Shown here one piece after another: positions 36,601-51,300 of a stretch of 64,000 nucleotides of DNA (its first letter is position 1; every line of letters begins with the position of its first letter). Source of the stretch: Channa striata (Eukaryota > Chordata > Actinopteri > Anabantiformes > Channidae). The translations under genes and the position numbers were made by a program. Location: the NCBI GenBank assembly GCA_033026295.1, contig CM065173.1:14756517-14820516 (forward strand), written 5' to 3'. The notes under the pieces were generated by a model, which saw nothing but the letters and a program-made list of their open reading frames with translations, was not told the origin of the DNA and did not search any database.

Positions 36601-39600
36601 GTGTGCGCATGGCAGTGGTTGCTTCGATGCAGAATAAAGGGGTCAGCCCGGCTCTGTTACATCCTTGTGTTTCTAAAGGATCGTTAAAACAGTGCTCAAA
36701 GGCCCGCAGGCCAGTCAGTGACCTCAACTAGGGAATTGTATATTTATTTATTTAAATAATTTTATTTCATGAAACAAATTTTTAAAAATCATGCACACTG
36801 GGAGATTATATTGCAGATTTTGCTGTAGGCAGGCCTAGCACTGATTTTTATTGTTCACCATTGTGTTGTCAGATGATCGGCATGTGATCATTTTAATTGT
36901 GCAGCTTAAGTGTCACTCCAGCTGCTTATCTTAAAAACTTATAGCACTACAACAGCAGTAGAAACAAAGGAATTTGTTACTTACCCACTTAAGGGTGAGA
37001 ACTGCAATATGAAGTCAATTTTTATTTTTATATCTTAAGTCTGCATGACAATGACATTCTCTGTTGCTAGACCCTCAATAGTTGGAATCAAGAATCAAAA
37101 AATAGTTTTAGTGCCCGCTGAGGATAAATAAACAGAAGTATTTCATACACACGTTTAGTCCATTATTCCCCAGATAGGTTTGGCTTTGTTTTCAGGCATC
37201 ATAGCCCATTTCCCCAACTCAACAGCAACATCTCTTATTGTGGTTATCCTTCAGGTTGTATTTTTGCATTTTCTAGGTGTAAGACTGGCCTCCTTAATTT
37301 GATGACATTTTATCTCTTTGGGAAAACTGTGCTGCTTTTGAGCTCTACAAACCTTTTGTCACCTGCCTCTTGCATGTGCATGACAGAAGAACATGCACTT
37401 CCACAGCTGTGTGACAACAAACTGTTTTTGCACTCCAAGTCGTGAAGGGGTCTTTGGTGCTACATCAGGGATTACGCCTTAGTTTATGTCCACCAGGGAT
37501 CCAATGGGTATCAGTTAGTCTTTTTATGTACAAGGTTACATGACACAGCCTCTAGAGGTCCTCTCCTATGATGCCTATCTTGAAATAGCCACAAGGTAGG
37601 GAGTTGCTCAGTCCCTTTTGTCATTAAAGTTAAGTAATCGTAGACTAAAGTCATTGTGTACTTGTTAGTGTTTAGTGTAAAGTAAAGGGCCGATCACCAA
37701 TCTTCCTGTTTATATGTCCTTTTCCTTTTATCATAGTCTGATAATAATCCTATATTTAATCCATCATTTCTAAGTTAAATGAATTTGTCAAAATGACTTA
37801 TACCTCTTGCCATTTCCCTCTTTCAACCTTTCCTCAATTGTTCGCGGAGCAGTCAGGCAGATCCAGAGGCTGAGAAGAAAGAGGAAGCTGATCTGGCAAC
37901 CCAGGCTGAGGTACTACGTGCTAAAGCACGTTCGTTTTCTCTTCCCCACTTTTTTAAACACACTTATTTTACATAGACTTTTGTTTTTGTGCATGCCTGC
38001 CAGACAGGAAAAGAAGAGGAAGAGAAAGTTGAAGATGGGATGTGGGAGGAAACTTTTAAATCCCACTCAGATAGCAAACCTAATGGTAAGTCCTACTTTA
38101 TTTGCAGGTACAATATAGCTATGCTATGCTTAGCTAAGCAACTGTGTATGTATTAGTGAAGTTTGGAACTTCTGCTCTAAAATCACTTGCTTTTGGTTAA
38201 TACAAATAACTTGTCTTATCTTATTGCTTTTTTCTTGGATCCACAGGTCCATCTGCTGTTAGTTTAGACTTTTCATTGCCGGGGGTGGAGCATGTTTACG
38301 GCATCCCAGAACATGCGGACACCCTCAGGCTTAAAACTACAGAGTAAGTGATAACAATAAATTAGATATAACATGGATTTGAGTACAAATGGAACCTAAA
38401 GTTTGTATAGTCTTCATTGCATTGTATCAAAACTGCAATTGTATTTTTGTCTTCAAGTAATGGAGATCCATATCGGCTCTACAACCTGGATGTGTTCCAG
38501 TATGAGCTGTATAATCCTATGGCCCTGTATGGTGCTGTTCCAGTTATGTTGGCTCACAGCACCCAGCGAACCACAGGTATCTTCTGGTTAAATGCTGCGG
38601 AAACCTGGGTTGACATCAGCTCCAACACAGCTGGAAAGGTTTGTCTTTTCCATTGTAGAAACATATTTTTTAAGTAGCTGTTTCTACCTTTTGGTTTGGA
38701 TAGATAGTTTGTTGCAGGAGAGCCTGGCAGCTGTACAAACCAGTCTTTTATCCACCTGCTCTTTCTCTTCAGACGGTGTTTGGGAAAATGTTGGATTATG
38801 TTCAAGGCTCTAGTGAGACGCCACAGACGGATGTGCGTTGGATTTCCGAAAGTGGTATTATTGATGTCTTCATTATGCTTGGACCAACACCCAAGGACGT
38901 CTTCTCTCAGTATGCCTCCCTTACAGGTAGTAACATGGATAACAATTTGACAGATTTTCAAGTAACTCAAGTATTTAATTGTGTTTAATGCACACTCAGA
39001 CAACAGCCCATAAACCTCCCAAACCAGGCAGGCCCGTAGCAGCTGTAGGAGTCAGCAAAGCAATTCTCCTTAAACTTCAGCCAGTTTTTTTTTCTTTAAG
39101 GGAGATAAAATTGACTGTAGCTACTTTAACCATTTGAGACATTCTTGCTTATGTAGGAAATATTCCAGCTCTGCAGACGTATCTACCAAAACAGGTTAAC
39201 ATTGAGACTGGGTTTTTTCTCTTAAGCCAGGCAAAGCACAATGTAAGCATTTAACTGCTGTAACCTAAAACATAGCTGAATAGAGAGAAGGCCAGGATAC
39301 AACAGTGACTACAAAGATTGAGAAATCAGTCGATAGAGTGAACATTACTTTTTAAAAAAAGTCAAAAATATTTTATCTCTGAAAATACTGAAACAATATA
39401 TTAAAAAATAGAAAGTACCTCATTTGGGACTATGAATGTTAAGTCTGGGCCAGTTAAAAGTAGCATTTGGGACAGTTGCAGGAAACAGGTTAACTTCAAG
39501 CCCTGCAGGTAATTACCAAATGTGTTTATGAACAGCACTGAGTTTACAGAAGACAAGAGATTTATTATAAACATATTGAATACATCTTAACTAGTTCTAA

Positions 39601-42600
39601 TTTTAACTTTGTATTTTGTTTTTTTCAATATTTATTTAATAATTCTTTGTTTTAACATCAGTCCCAGCTTCTATCACTGCATTTGATTTATCTCCTCTCT
39701 GTCTTCATCAGGGACCCAGTCCTTCCCTTCTCTGGCTTCCCTTGGCTACCATCAGTGCCGCTGGAACTACAATGACCAGGAAGATGTGCAGTCAGTGGAT
39801 GCAGGTTTTGACGACCACGACATTCCCTATGACTTCATCTGGCTTGACATTGAACACACAGATGGGAAGCGCTACTTCACTTGGGATCCACACAAGTTTG
39901 CAACACCAAAAGAAATGTTGCAAGGTCTCATGGACAAAAAGCGCAAGGTACAGATAAATAATTCAGCCAACAGCAGTGAGTTTCTTGCCAGTTCTCCAGT
40001 GACTATTCTGCTACTTATTATCTCATTATCTGAAGTCTCAAAGGAATTTACTTGCACACACACTTTAAGTAGTTTATTATCTGTTTTATACACTTTCAAT
40101 ACTTAATGGGCAGTTTCCTTTTTTTAACTCTTCATTTTATAGATGGTGGCCATTGTGGATCCTCATATTAAAGTAGACAGCAACTACAAGATTCATAATG
40201 AAATCCGGTCACGGGGTTTCTATATCAAGAATAAAGATGGTGGAGACTATGAGGGCTGGTGCTGGCCTGGTAAGCGACAAGTCTGTTGCTCACCAGACAA
40301 TAGGCATTTGTAAATATACTTCGCCAATGGGATAAACCTCAAAAGAGATGTGTAAATATTAGGTTTCTCAGCGTAATTTAATAATTTATATAATGAACCT
40401 TTTCTTTCTGTCCTTTTTTCCTTGAACAAAAAATGTCTTTCAGGAAGTGCTGGTTATCCAGACTTCACTCGTGCAGACATGAGGGCCTGGTGGGCCAGCA
40501 TGTTCGCTTATGATCAGTATGAGGTTAGTCTGTTGCTCAACTAAATAATTAAATAACTAATGGTTTCTACTCTGTTATATGCTCTGTGCATATTCAAGCT
40601 ATACACCGAAGTTTTTTTTTTTCCGCATCACCTAGTGTCGTACCATTTTCTATTGACATTTGAGTGTTCAGGCACCTGAGTCATCTGAGTCTGGCCTTAA
40701 ACCTAACATCCAAAATATCTCCATACTCTTCAGGGTTCCATGGAGAACCTGTACACATGGAATGACATGAATGAGCCATCAGTCTTCAATGGGCCAGAGG
40801 TCACAATGCACAAGGATGCTGTCCATGGAGCCTGGGAACATCGTGACATTCACAACTTATATGGCTTCTATGTGGTGAGTATGAAGAACTATTTCTGCAA
40901 AACATTTTCCTGAGTTCTAGAGCATTAGTCCTCACCGTTCATTTTCGTCATGGTTGTCTGTTTGGCTGCTTATTGCTTCATGTAAGTAACAACTGGCACC
41001 TGTAAGTCAAAGTAGCTGGATTATGGAATAAAATGGCCGTAATTTTATTCATGTTGTCACACTAGTGTATAATGTCAGCTGAACATGTACTTTTCACTGA
41101 CCTCCTGATTCTTAAGCAGTGAGAATAAAATGTGACATTTACGTTGTTAAATGGGCAATATGATTATGCTAATATGGTTGACATAATTTTGCTTTTAAAG
41201 GGGAACTAAAATTAACATAATAATAATAATAATAATATACACACTAGGTAATTTTTACCTACGTGATCTAGGTAATAAAATCTACTTAAGCCGAACAGAT
41301 AATCATGTGTACAATCTGCAGCAAATGGCCACAGCAGACGGTTTGATCCAGAGGTCCGGAGGAACGGAGCGACCATTTGTCCTGACTAGAGCCTTCTTTG
41401 CGGGGTCACAGCGCTACGGTGAGCCCTTCACTAATTTTTATTAACACTTTAAAACCAAACCCATCATGCTCTCTTGTCATTTTATTTAAAATTGTCCCAG
41501 GACCACAAGTGTTTAAAAGTGTGTCCCTCTATGTCTCCTGTCTGCAGGTGCTGTGTGGACAGGAGATAATGCTGCTGAGTGGGACCATCTGAAGATCTCT
41601 ATCCCCATGTGTTTGAGCCTGGGTCTGGTTGGAATCTCTTTCTGTGGTGGTAAGTATTATGTACGAGGCAGCATAGGATGACCAACCTGCTGAATTAACT
41701 AAACATGAAGAGAACTTAAATAAATGAAAATATTAATGAGTTACGTTGTCGTATTTTGTGTATGTTCTGGGGTGGCACTTTGTCTCTGCAAGACATAACA
41801 GACTTCGCTAACAGATTGATCCCCCCCACATTATAGCTGATGTTGGTGGTTTCTTCAAATCTCCGAGCCCTGAGTTGCTGGTCCGTTGGTACCAGACCGG
41901 GGCTTACCAGCCATTCTTCAGGGCCCACGCCCACTTGGATACACCCCGCCGCGAGCCCTGGCTGTTTGGTCCAGAAAACACAGCGATAATCCGTGAAGTG
42001 GTGCGTCAGCGCTACACCCTTCTTCCCTACTGGTACCAGCAGTTCTACCAGGCACACCGCACTGGACAGCCAGTCATGAGGTGAGGAAAAATCGGAGAAT
42101 TATTTTTTTGAGTTTTTGTTATGCCAGTGGTCTAAAATATATGAATATTTTTTTTTATAAAAATATAAACATTCTCTGTAGAATCTTAATGTCAAACCAG
42201 ACACTACTGCCATTTGACAGAAAACAAATATTTGCTCATGTTATTTATGTAAACCCTACACTGACAAATTTCGAAATATAAACACTCTCATGCTTGTCTA
42301 GAATAGAAGCCCTAGAGATCTAATGCACATTATAATTTGCATCAGAAAAAAAATACTGTAATTGGTTTGAATTTACTGTGTATTGCAGTATTGTTATGTC
42401 AGTGTGTAATATTTTATTATATGCTTGCCCCAAGAATTAAAGCATTGCCATTTCCATTTGCTCACATGTTTTTCTCTGTTGCAGGCCGCTGTGGGTGGAG
42501 TATCCTCAGGATCCTGCTACTTTTGCTCTAGATGACGAGTTTTTGATCGGTGAGATACAAAAACAGACTGGAATTTTCTTATCAAAAAAACAAAGTTGAC

Positions 42601-45600
42601 TCTTATTGATCAAATTAGATCAGAATTTTCTGCAGCACAGTATGTGAATACCAGAACATTAGTGACATGATGGCAGCATGTGTTTAGTGTGGGCCATAAT
42701 AAAAACTTCAAGGCAAGGAATGACAATAAGACAAACAAGGTTTGAAATTATTAATTTGTTCCACTGAAAATACTTACCTCTGCTGCAGGGAGAGACTTGC
42801 TGGTCCACCCAGTGACTGAGGAGGGAGCCAGGGGAGTCACCGCCTACCTGCCTGGCAAAGGCGAAGTAAGCACAGGCTTCTAGGCATCTTTACTGCAGTA
42901 CTGCACATAACCAAACATGAATGATAGACTAAAGAAAATGTGTCTTTACAGCACATAATTGCACATACCAACATCTTTGTCTTAACCCATGTGTTTTGGT
43001 GTGTTTCTCAGGTTTGGTTTGATGTCCACACTTTCCAAAAGCACAATGGGGCCCAGAACCTTTACATTCCTGTGACGATGAGTTCTGTAAGTCTCTCGCA
43101 GACATAAACTTTCATACTGCATTACACCAAACCAGCCTTAAAATGAGGTGCATCTGTACAATTTTGGTATCCTTATTCATTTTAAATACATTTAGAACCT
43201 CAATAAAATGCACTGCAGTGCGGCTTCACCAGCAAGTATGACCTGGATAATAAGCAGATAGGAGACTTATCACCTATGTGACCATTTTAACCTTACGGCT
43301 GAGAAATTATAGCCTTGTAAGAGTAGAATTGCCAGAGATGCCGTAATGAATACTTTTGAATTGTTCAGGTGTATTTAACATTATAGCTGATTGGTGTATG
43401 TCTTTGTATAATGAAATGACAATTAGTATTGTATTCAAGATCACCAAGACCAAGACCAGACCAAGACTTTAGTTTATCGAGACCAAGACCACACCAATCA
43501 AAATCCATGCGTCTGTGTGTCTGTGTATATGTGTATATACAAAGTCACACACAGCGAAGTAATTGGCTGCAGTTGTAGCAGGATGTTTTACATCAAAACA
43601 AAGTAAGTGTTCAGGCAATTTAATGATTTTGCCACCGTTGTGGTCTTGAAAGAAAAATCCAGGGAGTACCCTGTCCTAACAGGACGAGACCGAGGCCTTA
43701 AAAAATGGGACTTAAGACTGGTCTCGAGACCAAGACCAATCTCGAGTACTAATGGCAATAGTTTACTGTAACTATTCTCTACATTACCCTTGAGGCTGTT
43801 TCCTCCTTTTGTTTCTGGTTTTAATGTCTTCTGTTTTGTTGCCAGATCCCTGTGTTCCAGCGCGGTGGTTCTATTATTCCTAGGAAGCTTCGAGTTCGCA
43901 GGTCCTCCACCTGCATGGAGCATGATCCATACACTCTATATGTAGCACTTAACCTTCAGGTAGGTGAAAACCAAAGCCACTGCTGCCAGCTGACACATCA
44001 GTGATCCAGTCCTGTTCTGACGTGTCTTACTTTATGCTTTGACAATTTGTCTGACAGAGAAGTGCAGAGGGTGAGCTCTACATAGATGATGGCCATACTT
44101 TCAACTATGAAAAGAAGGAGTTTATCCATAGGAAGTTGTCATTCGCCAACAACATTCTCTCTTCTGTGTAAGTAATGCCACTAATAGTTTCAGTAATGTA
44201 ATGCTCGGCTATTGTTGGATAAACATGAAATTGTCAAACATAAACTGGAAAAACACTCTAGGACAGAAGAAGACCATGAAAGTGCTGTCAACAATAATAT
44301 GGATGCAATAAATTAAGTTGTACAGACACCATAGCCATGTTGCTGTACCTACACAGTATCCTGTGCTTGAAGTGCATCTTCCTATTAAGGTAACTGTACA
44401 TCGCAGCAATGCAGACCTCAGCAGTGATTGGCCAACTTTGAAAGCTTTTTATACAAGCCTTCTCCTTTGAAGCTTTCTCCCTTTTCTGCATTGCTTTATT
44501 TTTAGTAAAAGTAACTTTCAGCATCTATTGGCTCTCAGTTCAACACAATCTGCTCACTTTTAGTCAGTGTTTGTAATAGACAAAAACTTCAACAGAGAGA
44601 CATAGAAATAGGGACATGTAATAAACAAGCACAAGGATAACTGCTGACAATAGTGTAGCCAGCATGTGGCTGTGTATTCCTGCTGATTGCATTAGGGGCG
44701 CTAGGTGGTGCCAAAGGAACTGGAGAGTGTTCAATAGAAAATGCACTGATCAAACAGATTATGACCACCTCTGCAATTTAATGTAATCCAATACAGTGGC
44801 TCTGCACTGAATTCTACTTTTACGAGGTTATAGTTTCTCAGTTTTTTGGTAGAAACAATCAGAAAGGTGATAATTATCTTTTGTAACTTGCTTTGTATCT
44901 GTAACTTTATATTCTTTGTAATGCAATATCCCTCATAGTCATCTCTTTATCCACAGTAATCTTGCAACAGATGCCCAGTTTACTACTCACTCATGGATTG
45001 AGCGTATTGTCATACTGGGAGCCAGTAAGCCCGGCAAGGTTACGGCTAGGACTGCTGGTGAGTTTATTTGCTCATTTAAAATTAGCTGAAAGATAATGCA
45101 CACTTTTAGTGAAGAGCGAACATCTCAGCTACCTTTAAACTGGGGCATATGAACACAATTAAAGCTGCCTTAAAGTGATGTTTGCTAAATATATAGTTGA
45201 TGGTAATATTTTCTCATGTCAACACTAAACTTAGTCTGCCCTGTTTTTATGTAGTTTCCTCTGTAGTGTACTACTATTTGAATTTAGTGTCACCTGATGA
45301 CAATGATTTTGTCACAAATGACAGTCCCCGGTGATGAATAAAAACTGTAAACATAAAAGTGAGTTATTTTGCATTGTCTTTGCTTTATAGATCTTAATAA
45401 TTTGGGACAGTTTATGTACTAACAAGGTATTCCAAACACTTTACTCACCTTCAGGACCCCAAATCTTAGGACTATTAAATTTTAGTTTGAAACCCTGTTT
45501 TTAGGATGCGATACACATACCCTTTTTTTGGCTGCTGTATCTACAACAGTGTCCTTTTTCTTCTGCAGATGGTCAGGAGAGCCAGGTGGAGTTTGAGTTT

Positions 45601-45678
45601 GATGCCTCTATGTCTGTGTTGACGCTCCGCAAGCCTGGCATGAATGCCGGGGTAGACTGGACTGTGAAACTGCAGTAA
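33645..45678 (+). CDS. ganab: GANAB, ER glucosidase II alpha subunit (25 coding exons, 951 aa with the optional exon)
   Basis: Exons: 33645-33664, 34498-34599, 34688-34796, 35054-35181, 36057-36236, 36399-36464 (optional), 37853-37910, 38004-38085, 38247-38343, 38458-38638, 38773-38926, 39712-39947, 40143-40269, 40444-40523, 40734-40874, 41322-41418, 41548-41649, 41837-42080, 42485-42549, 42789-42865, 43012-43086, 43846-43959, 44058-44167, 44957-45057, 45569-45678. An N-terminal signal peptide (MAPVLVLCLALCLSGTLA) is followed by NFKTCDQSAFCKRQR, as in human GANAB. It is a glycoside hydrolase family 31 enzyme: the nucleophile is Asp551 in WNDMNEPS and the acid/base Asp626 in WTGDN, 75 residues apart, close to the human spacing. 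In the ER lumen, with the PRKCSH beta subunit, it trims the two inner glucoses of N-glycans and so drives the calnexin cycle. No ER-retention signal is at the C-terminus, as expected since the beta subunit supplies it. An in-frame ATG at 33618 could extend the start by nine residues. Confidence 0.97.
34311..34327 (+). repeat. (TC)n microsatellite in ganab intron 1
   Basis: An uninterrupted run of about eight TC units. Confidence 0.8.
36399..36464 (+). other. ganab: Optional (cassette) exon of ganab, 22 codons
   Basis: Bounded by CATCCTAG and GTAAAG; 66 nt long and phase-symmetric, so skipping keeps the frame. It encodes FSYKVTSTVASVWDNIKRVF, similar to the 22-residue segment that distinguishes the long human GANAB isoform. 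Without it the protein is 929 aa. Alternative use in this species is inferred, not seen. Confidence 0.8.
41216..41236 (+). repeat. (TAA)n microsatellite in ganab intron 15
   Basis: About seven consecutive TAA units. Confidence 0.8.
43435..43755. repeat. Interspersed repeat in ganab intron 21
   Basis: Both ends are dense in GAGACCAAGACC-type words, and CTCGAGACCAAGACC occurs next to CAATCTCGAG at the right end. The pattern matches a common fish repeat, probably a non-autonomous DNA transposon. It has no coding capacity. Exact borders and family not determined. Confidence 0.5.
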
Positions 45679-47090
45679 CCATGGAGCCCAGAGAGAAATC
45701 CAGGAAGAGAAAATGACTGAACTGGACTGAATGGGAGGAAGGAACAGACACAAGGCACTCATACACAGGACTAACTAAAACAAGACAACAGGATAGCCAC
45801 CACGGACAATAAGAGAAACACACAAACACATATACAGACAAACACAATCATAAACCTTAAATACACCCCTGCACATACATACAAACCCATATAGACCTGT
45901 TAGTCGAACTGACTGAATTGCGTAACATCTCTGCCATGTCCCTCTTGTGTTCAGTCACCTTGTAACACCTAACAAAAAGGGTTACAACTACATAGATAGA
46001 TGTCACAATTTTCAGATAAATTACAACTGATCAACTCAAATGTCATTGTAATGAATATGTGTGGTTAAGAAAGGAAACATTCAGGCACTTTGGTTCTGGT
46101 CTGTTGTCCACTTGGTTTTCCATCCAGTCTGCCTCAGAAAAAATCACTGTGGGGGATTGTCTGCCATTTAAAATGAAGGTTCACATTCAAAGCACTTGCT
46201 CAAACTTCTAGTGATTCCCCATTTTTTTCTGACTTGATTATTCTTTAAGCATTCATCCCATTCCTCTTTCTTAGCCCAGTACTTCAATCTGGTAGATGCC
46301 CACCCTTATTTACTGACGTCACATTTCATACATTTAGAGGTGGTCTGCCAACAGTAGCATGTGTTTCTATGCTACACTTTCATCCCACAGGTCTTTATTT
46401 TCCTAATGCCACAAAATGTAAACATTAGACATTCTTACAAGTCCTGAGCGATTTTCACGTATTCTGTCCCTGAGTTTTCTCAGTGATTAATTTGTGTACT
46501 TGAAAACGATTTATTGTCACTTTACTATGTAATGGATCAGATTGTTCATCTGCTGCATAGTGAGGGGATTTTCAGCTGTTCTTTCAACAACCTTCAATGG
46601 GAATCGCTTCAGGGGACCGAACCACAGAGAGTCGTGGATCATCGTCCTGTTAATGTACGTTTTGTGTTTTATAGTGTTGTTTTTCCAACATTGTTTGTTA
46701 GATTACTTTTTAATGCACTTGAGGAAGAGTAAGAACTTAACACTTTAGATTTTCATGTGTTACTAGATGTCGGGACAGTCCAGGGTGCGCAGTGGGTCAT
46801 TTGAATCCTAATGAATTGGTCAAACACAATACTGTATTATTCAAATTATTCTCTGGAGTCTTTGGTTTATGTCCCGTCTAGACAAATCATCCGACCTTTT
46901 GGGACTTTGTTCTGTATTTGTTGTCTTGATTGTTTTTATGATCATAAATGTACATGTTGCTGCAAGTTGTTTGGCGATGGCTTGAGTAGGTGGGAATAGA
47001 AGTGAAGGAACAGACCTCCGCTATCAATCCAAGTTGTCAGATGTACTCCTAAAGATGAGACCAAGTGAAAATAAAGTTGACCAAATGTAA
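45679..47090 (+). other. ganab: Probable ganab 3' UTR
   Basis: Long AT-rich stretch without genes. The clearest poly(A) signal is AATAAA at 47070-47075; other AATAAA words at about 47163, 47329 and 47535 could also be used. Confidence 0.5.
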
Positions 47091-48383
47091 AATGTTAATG
47101 GTTTTGACTGAATTAACTTTAATTGAAATTACAAGATTATAATTTATTGAAATGCAGTATTAATAAAAGGGTCTTAGGTTTGTATAATCATAAAGTCAAC
47201 TCAAATTAACAAACATTCAATGTGCAAACTTTATAACAGTCTTTTTATACAGTGCAGTGAAATTACTTTATCACTTTATTTGAGTAGCCTGATTTTTAAT
47301 AACTGGCCCTTTGCCTCCAAAATCAACAAAAATAAAGTGCTCGGATCTTTTAAGTAAATGCAGCAACCACACTGTGTAGAATTACCTAATTATAAGTATT
47401 AACATAAAAGCACAACAAAGAGCAAGCTTACTTTATATACTGCCGTGTAGCTTAGGATCGATTCAGTCTTTGTTTTTCCTGTAATTACTTTTTAGACTGT
47501 ATTTTGCAATATCAATCTGAATCAGAGTGCCAAATAAAGTTATCAGCTAAATGTAAAGGAGTACAATATACTCTACTAGAGTATAGTGAAAGTATATGTG
47601 TAAAATATAAAACTAGAGTATGTCAAAATTGCATCCAAGTACAGTATATGATACCTAATATCCACTATATAATTTTAAAGAAATCACTGGGCATTTAAGA
47701 GCCAAGAGACATTCTTAAATGTACAGAAAACTCAAATTAATCAAAGCAACTGTTCATTAAATTACAGAGCTACGTTCATTTGCATTTAGTCATTCAAAAA
47801 GCGCTTTTATCCAATGCAAGCAGATGTAAGGTCACCGGGAGCAGGGTTCAGTGTCCCGCTCAAGGGCACACGAGCACGGCCCACAGGGACTTGGAATGGA
47901 ACCGCTCACCCTACTCCACCACCTCCACAGACTGAAGCACTGATTTATTTTAATACATCAGTTTATTGTTCTTTTTATTAACTGTCAGAAAATATTGAAA
48001 TGATGGCCTGTAAAACTGACTGCAGCCAAAGCTTTGTCTTCTGTAGTTTTAACCCAGCACCAAGACCACATGGTTAGCAGTATTACTTTAGGGGATACAA
48101 ACAATAATTGCAAAAAATCTTAAAAACATTTTTGAATATTTCACATTTTCATCTTTAGCTCATTTACATGTCTGCATTTATTTATAACATTAATGTTAAA
48201 AGCTGTGGGGGGTTTATATGCGATAAAGAAATGCATTAAATCTGGAAACCAATACGTTGCACTTGTAGTTACACAACGACATTCCTGTTCTTTGCTTTTC
48301 CATTTCGTTTTAATTATAAGCTGCTTGTTTTATGTGACGCCTTCTTGTCGCACCTGAAGCACGTCAGCGAGACGTATTCCATC
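47091..48383. other. ganab-prpf39 intergenic region
   Basis: No gene. It holds an interspersed repeat (47775-47935). The final stretch before 48384 should hold the prpf39 promoter. Confidence 0.4.
47775..47935 (+). repeat. Interspersed fish repeat
   Basis: Starts CATTTGCATTTAGTCATTC, continues with GCGCTTTTATCC and later CACAGGGACTTGGAATGGAA. The same opening motif occurs inverted within 22301-22525, and the second motif at 12170-12215. Confidence 0.55.
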
Positions 48384-51300
48384 ATGGCGGCGGAAGGCTG
48401 CGAGGAGATGAGCGGGAATGGGGAGCTCGAAGAGTCTCCAGGTAATCAGATCGCCGTCAATAAATGTGCCGTTCCCGGACATGTGTCGGTTGACGGTCGC
48501 CCGCGGTGCTTGGCTGGATCTGCGGTGCTTGTGAGCAAAGGGCGCGATCGGACGGTTTGAAGTGTGACGAGTTGGGCTAAGCTAACGTCCACTGCATTTA
48601 GCTGCACACAACACAGCAATGTGCTCCAACTAACCGCTAACCCACGTCCATGTGTTGAAGTTGTAGCAAAGTAGCCGTCGTCTGCTCATAACGATTTATT
48701 GCATATGAGTTCTGCTGTGGCCACAACAGCCTAGAGATGATGGCAGGTATTGGTATGTGAAGTCAATGCCCACAGCTTTTTATGAATGAAACAAGTCCAC
48801 TACGAGTGTAGACGGGGGCTGTTCCACGGACAAACGCTTCCAGCTGATATGATTTTTGATTTGTTTAATGTTGTAGTCATGTGTGGCTCATCAGCAGCCT
48901 GCTGAAGCAATCTTATCAAGTGTCTAGCTGTGTCTCTGGTTTGATTTATTTGTCAATATTTATATGTTTGTGTCATAAAGCATAATCCCATATATTTGTA
49001 TTTTAAAACTTTGTCTTTCCATGAATGCCACTGAAATTATATTGTCAAGTCAGTTTTATTTATAAAGCACTTTAAAAAACAGACAGCAAAGACTGACCAA
49101 AGTACTTCATATCAAACAACAATCAAAATAAAAGAATATAACCTATTAAAAGTACAATCACAATAATATAACTCTCATAGTTGGAGTTAAATTTGCTAAA
49201 CAGTCAATATATGAGTATGTATATGGATTTTACCTATATTTTAGGTCATTTTATAGAATAGGAAATGTATAACTTTATCATCCATCTGTTTTATTGATTA
49301 ATTAACGACTTGTCTAACCTATAGACAGTAATCCTGTTCCTGTCGAGGGCATCAGTGTTGTTGGACCAGTTCGGTTTATTGTTGAGATGCATACCCTGCT
49401 TTTAAAAGTGGACACTGCCATTGTTGGACACACAGCCAACATTGGCAGTGTGATATGAGAACGTCTGCAGGTTAGTGGTGGGAGTTCTACTTCAAGTCAG
49501 TGGAAAGCACTGTCCCCACGCGTGGCTGCTGTGCTACAGACAGAACTGGGGTCTGTTAGTGAGGTAAGCGATGGTCCATGCAGCCAGATGTTGGTCCACT
49601 CCTGCTACCTCCAGCTTCCCCTGTAGCAGTGACGGATGGATAGAATAGAATAGGATTGCCTTTATTATCGTTGTACATCATGTATACAACGAAATTGGTT
49701 GAGCTCTTCGTGCAGATAGTATCATAAACACGCATGTCCCACACTAATAACTGTTGCATTGTCACGGCCCACACATACATATTGCACAAGTGTTGTAGAA
49801 GGTCTGTATAGATCTGTATATGAGTCTCTGTTACGTGGTGTTTAGGAGTCTGACAGCCCAGGGATAAAAACAGTTTTTCAGCCCATTTGTCCAGCTTTTT
49901 ATGCTCCTGTATCTCATGCCCGAGGGCAGGACAGTGAAGAGACACTGTCCAGTCTTTAAGTCATCTCTAAGGATTTTCCTGGCTCTGCTGGGACTTTGCA
50001 ATGTCTTCCAGTGAGGTCAGGGAGCAGCCAGTGGTTCTTTGTGCCGTGCTTATCACCCTCTGTAGAGCTTTCCTGTCCGCAGCTGTTGAACCGGTGTGTC
50101 ATACAGTGATACAGTATGTAAGGACACTTTCCATCATGGATCAATAGAAAGAAGTCAGTCAGCTTTTTAACAAGAATGTCAGGCAGGATGGTGCAGTCTA
50201 TGTGGCTAAGAGCAATGTGTAGGGCAGTGGCAACGACGTCCCATTTTGACCTATTTGGTCTGTAGGCAAACTGGTGTTGATCGAAGTTTGGTTGAAGGCA
50301 AGACCTGAGATGCTGAAGGAGCAGTCTCTCAACGCACCTTATTACTACAGAAGTCGGTGTGATAGATCTGTATTCATTCAGGATACTTATGGCTGTTCTC
50401 TTTGGGACTGGGATATATGCAGCTGCTTTCAGGCACGATGGAACACTAACTAATTGCAGGGAGTTATTAAAAATCCTTGTTAGCTCACTGTTAGCTGGTC
50501 AGCACAGGCTTCTACTACTTTCCCCAGTACCCCATCTAGTCCTGCAGCTTTGTTGGGGTCCACATCCTTTAAAACTGCTCTTACAAGTTATTTCAGCAGA
50601 GTGAGTGGCGGGAAGTCTGAAGGCTGTTGAGCCAGGGTCACCTGGTCAGGTGTAGTAACCTCATAACGGGTAAAGAAGAAGTTCAGCTCCTCTGCCAGTG
50701 AGGCGTCAGCACTGACTTCTTAAGGTATGAAGGAGATAATCTGAGGTATTTATATTTTCTCTTCTTCCCTCTTCAGCCATGGAGCCTTCTGAGGTCCCAG
50801 CACCGCTTTCAATCGAGATGTCTGAGATGTCTGAAGAGAACGGCAGTGCTGCCACTGTACCTGAGCCTCCTGTGGGCCCCGACCCTGCTTCATTCTCCAT
50901 GCCTCCAGCTGCAGAGGATGAGGAGGGGGAACTTCCTGCTGACTTTGAGCGCTTGTGGATGGCTGCCAATGACAATCCTCATGACTTCACTAGTTGGACC
51001 GATCTGCTACAGTACTGTGAGCAAGAGGTGTGTGCAGAGACGCAACAGTAGTTTTTAGTGAAAAAAATCACATTGTCCCTAAGCCGTGATGGATTACAAC
51101 TTGTTATCAGTTGCAGCCACTTCATTTTCTGTCATATTTTCAGAGTCACATCACAGCATCACGCAGAGCTCTAGTGGCCTTCCTCGCTCGCTATCCACTC
51201 TGCTATGGCTATTGGAAAAAATTTGCTGACCTGGAACGCCGCGCAGGCTATAACAACAAAGCAGAAGAGGTGAAACAGGAGCGTTTGTTTTTCCCTGACC

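Noticed and set aside
38554..39003. 149-codon minus-strand open frame across ganab exons 10-11
   Set aside because: Antisense shadow of well-supported ganab coding exons.
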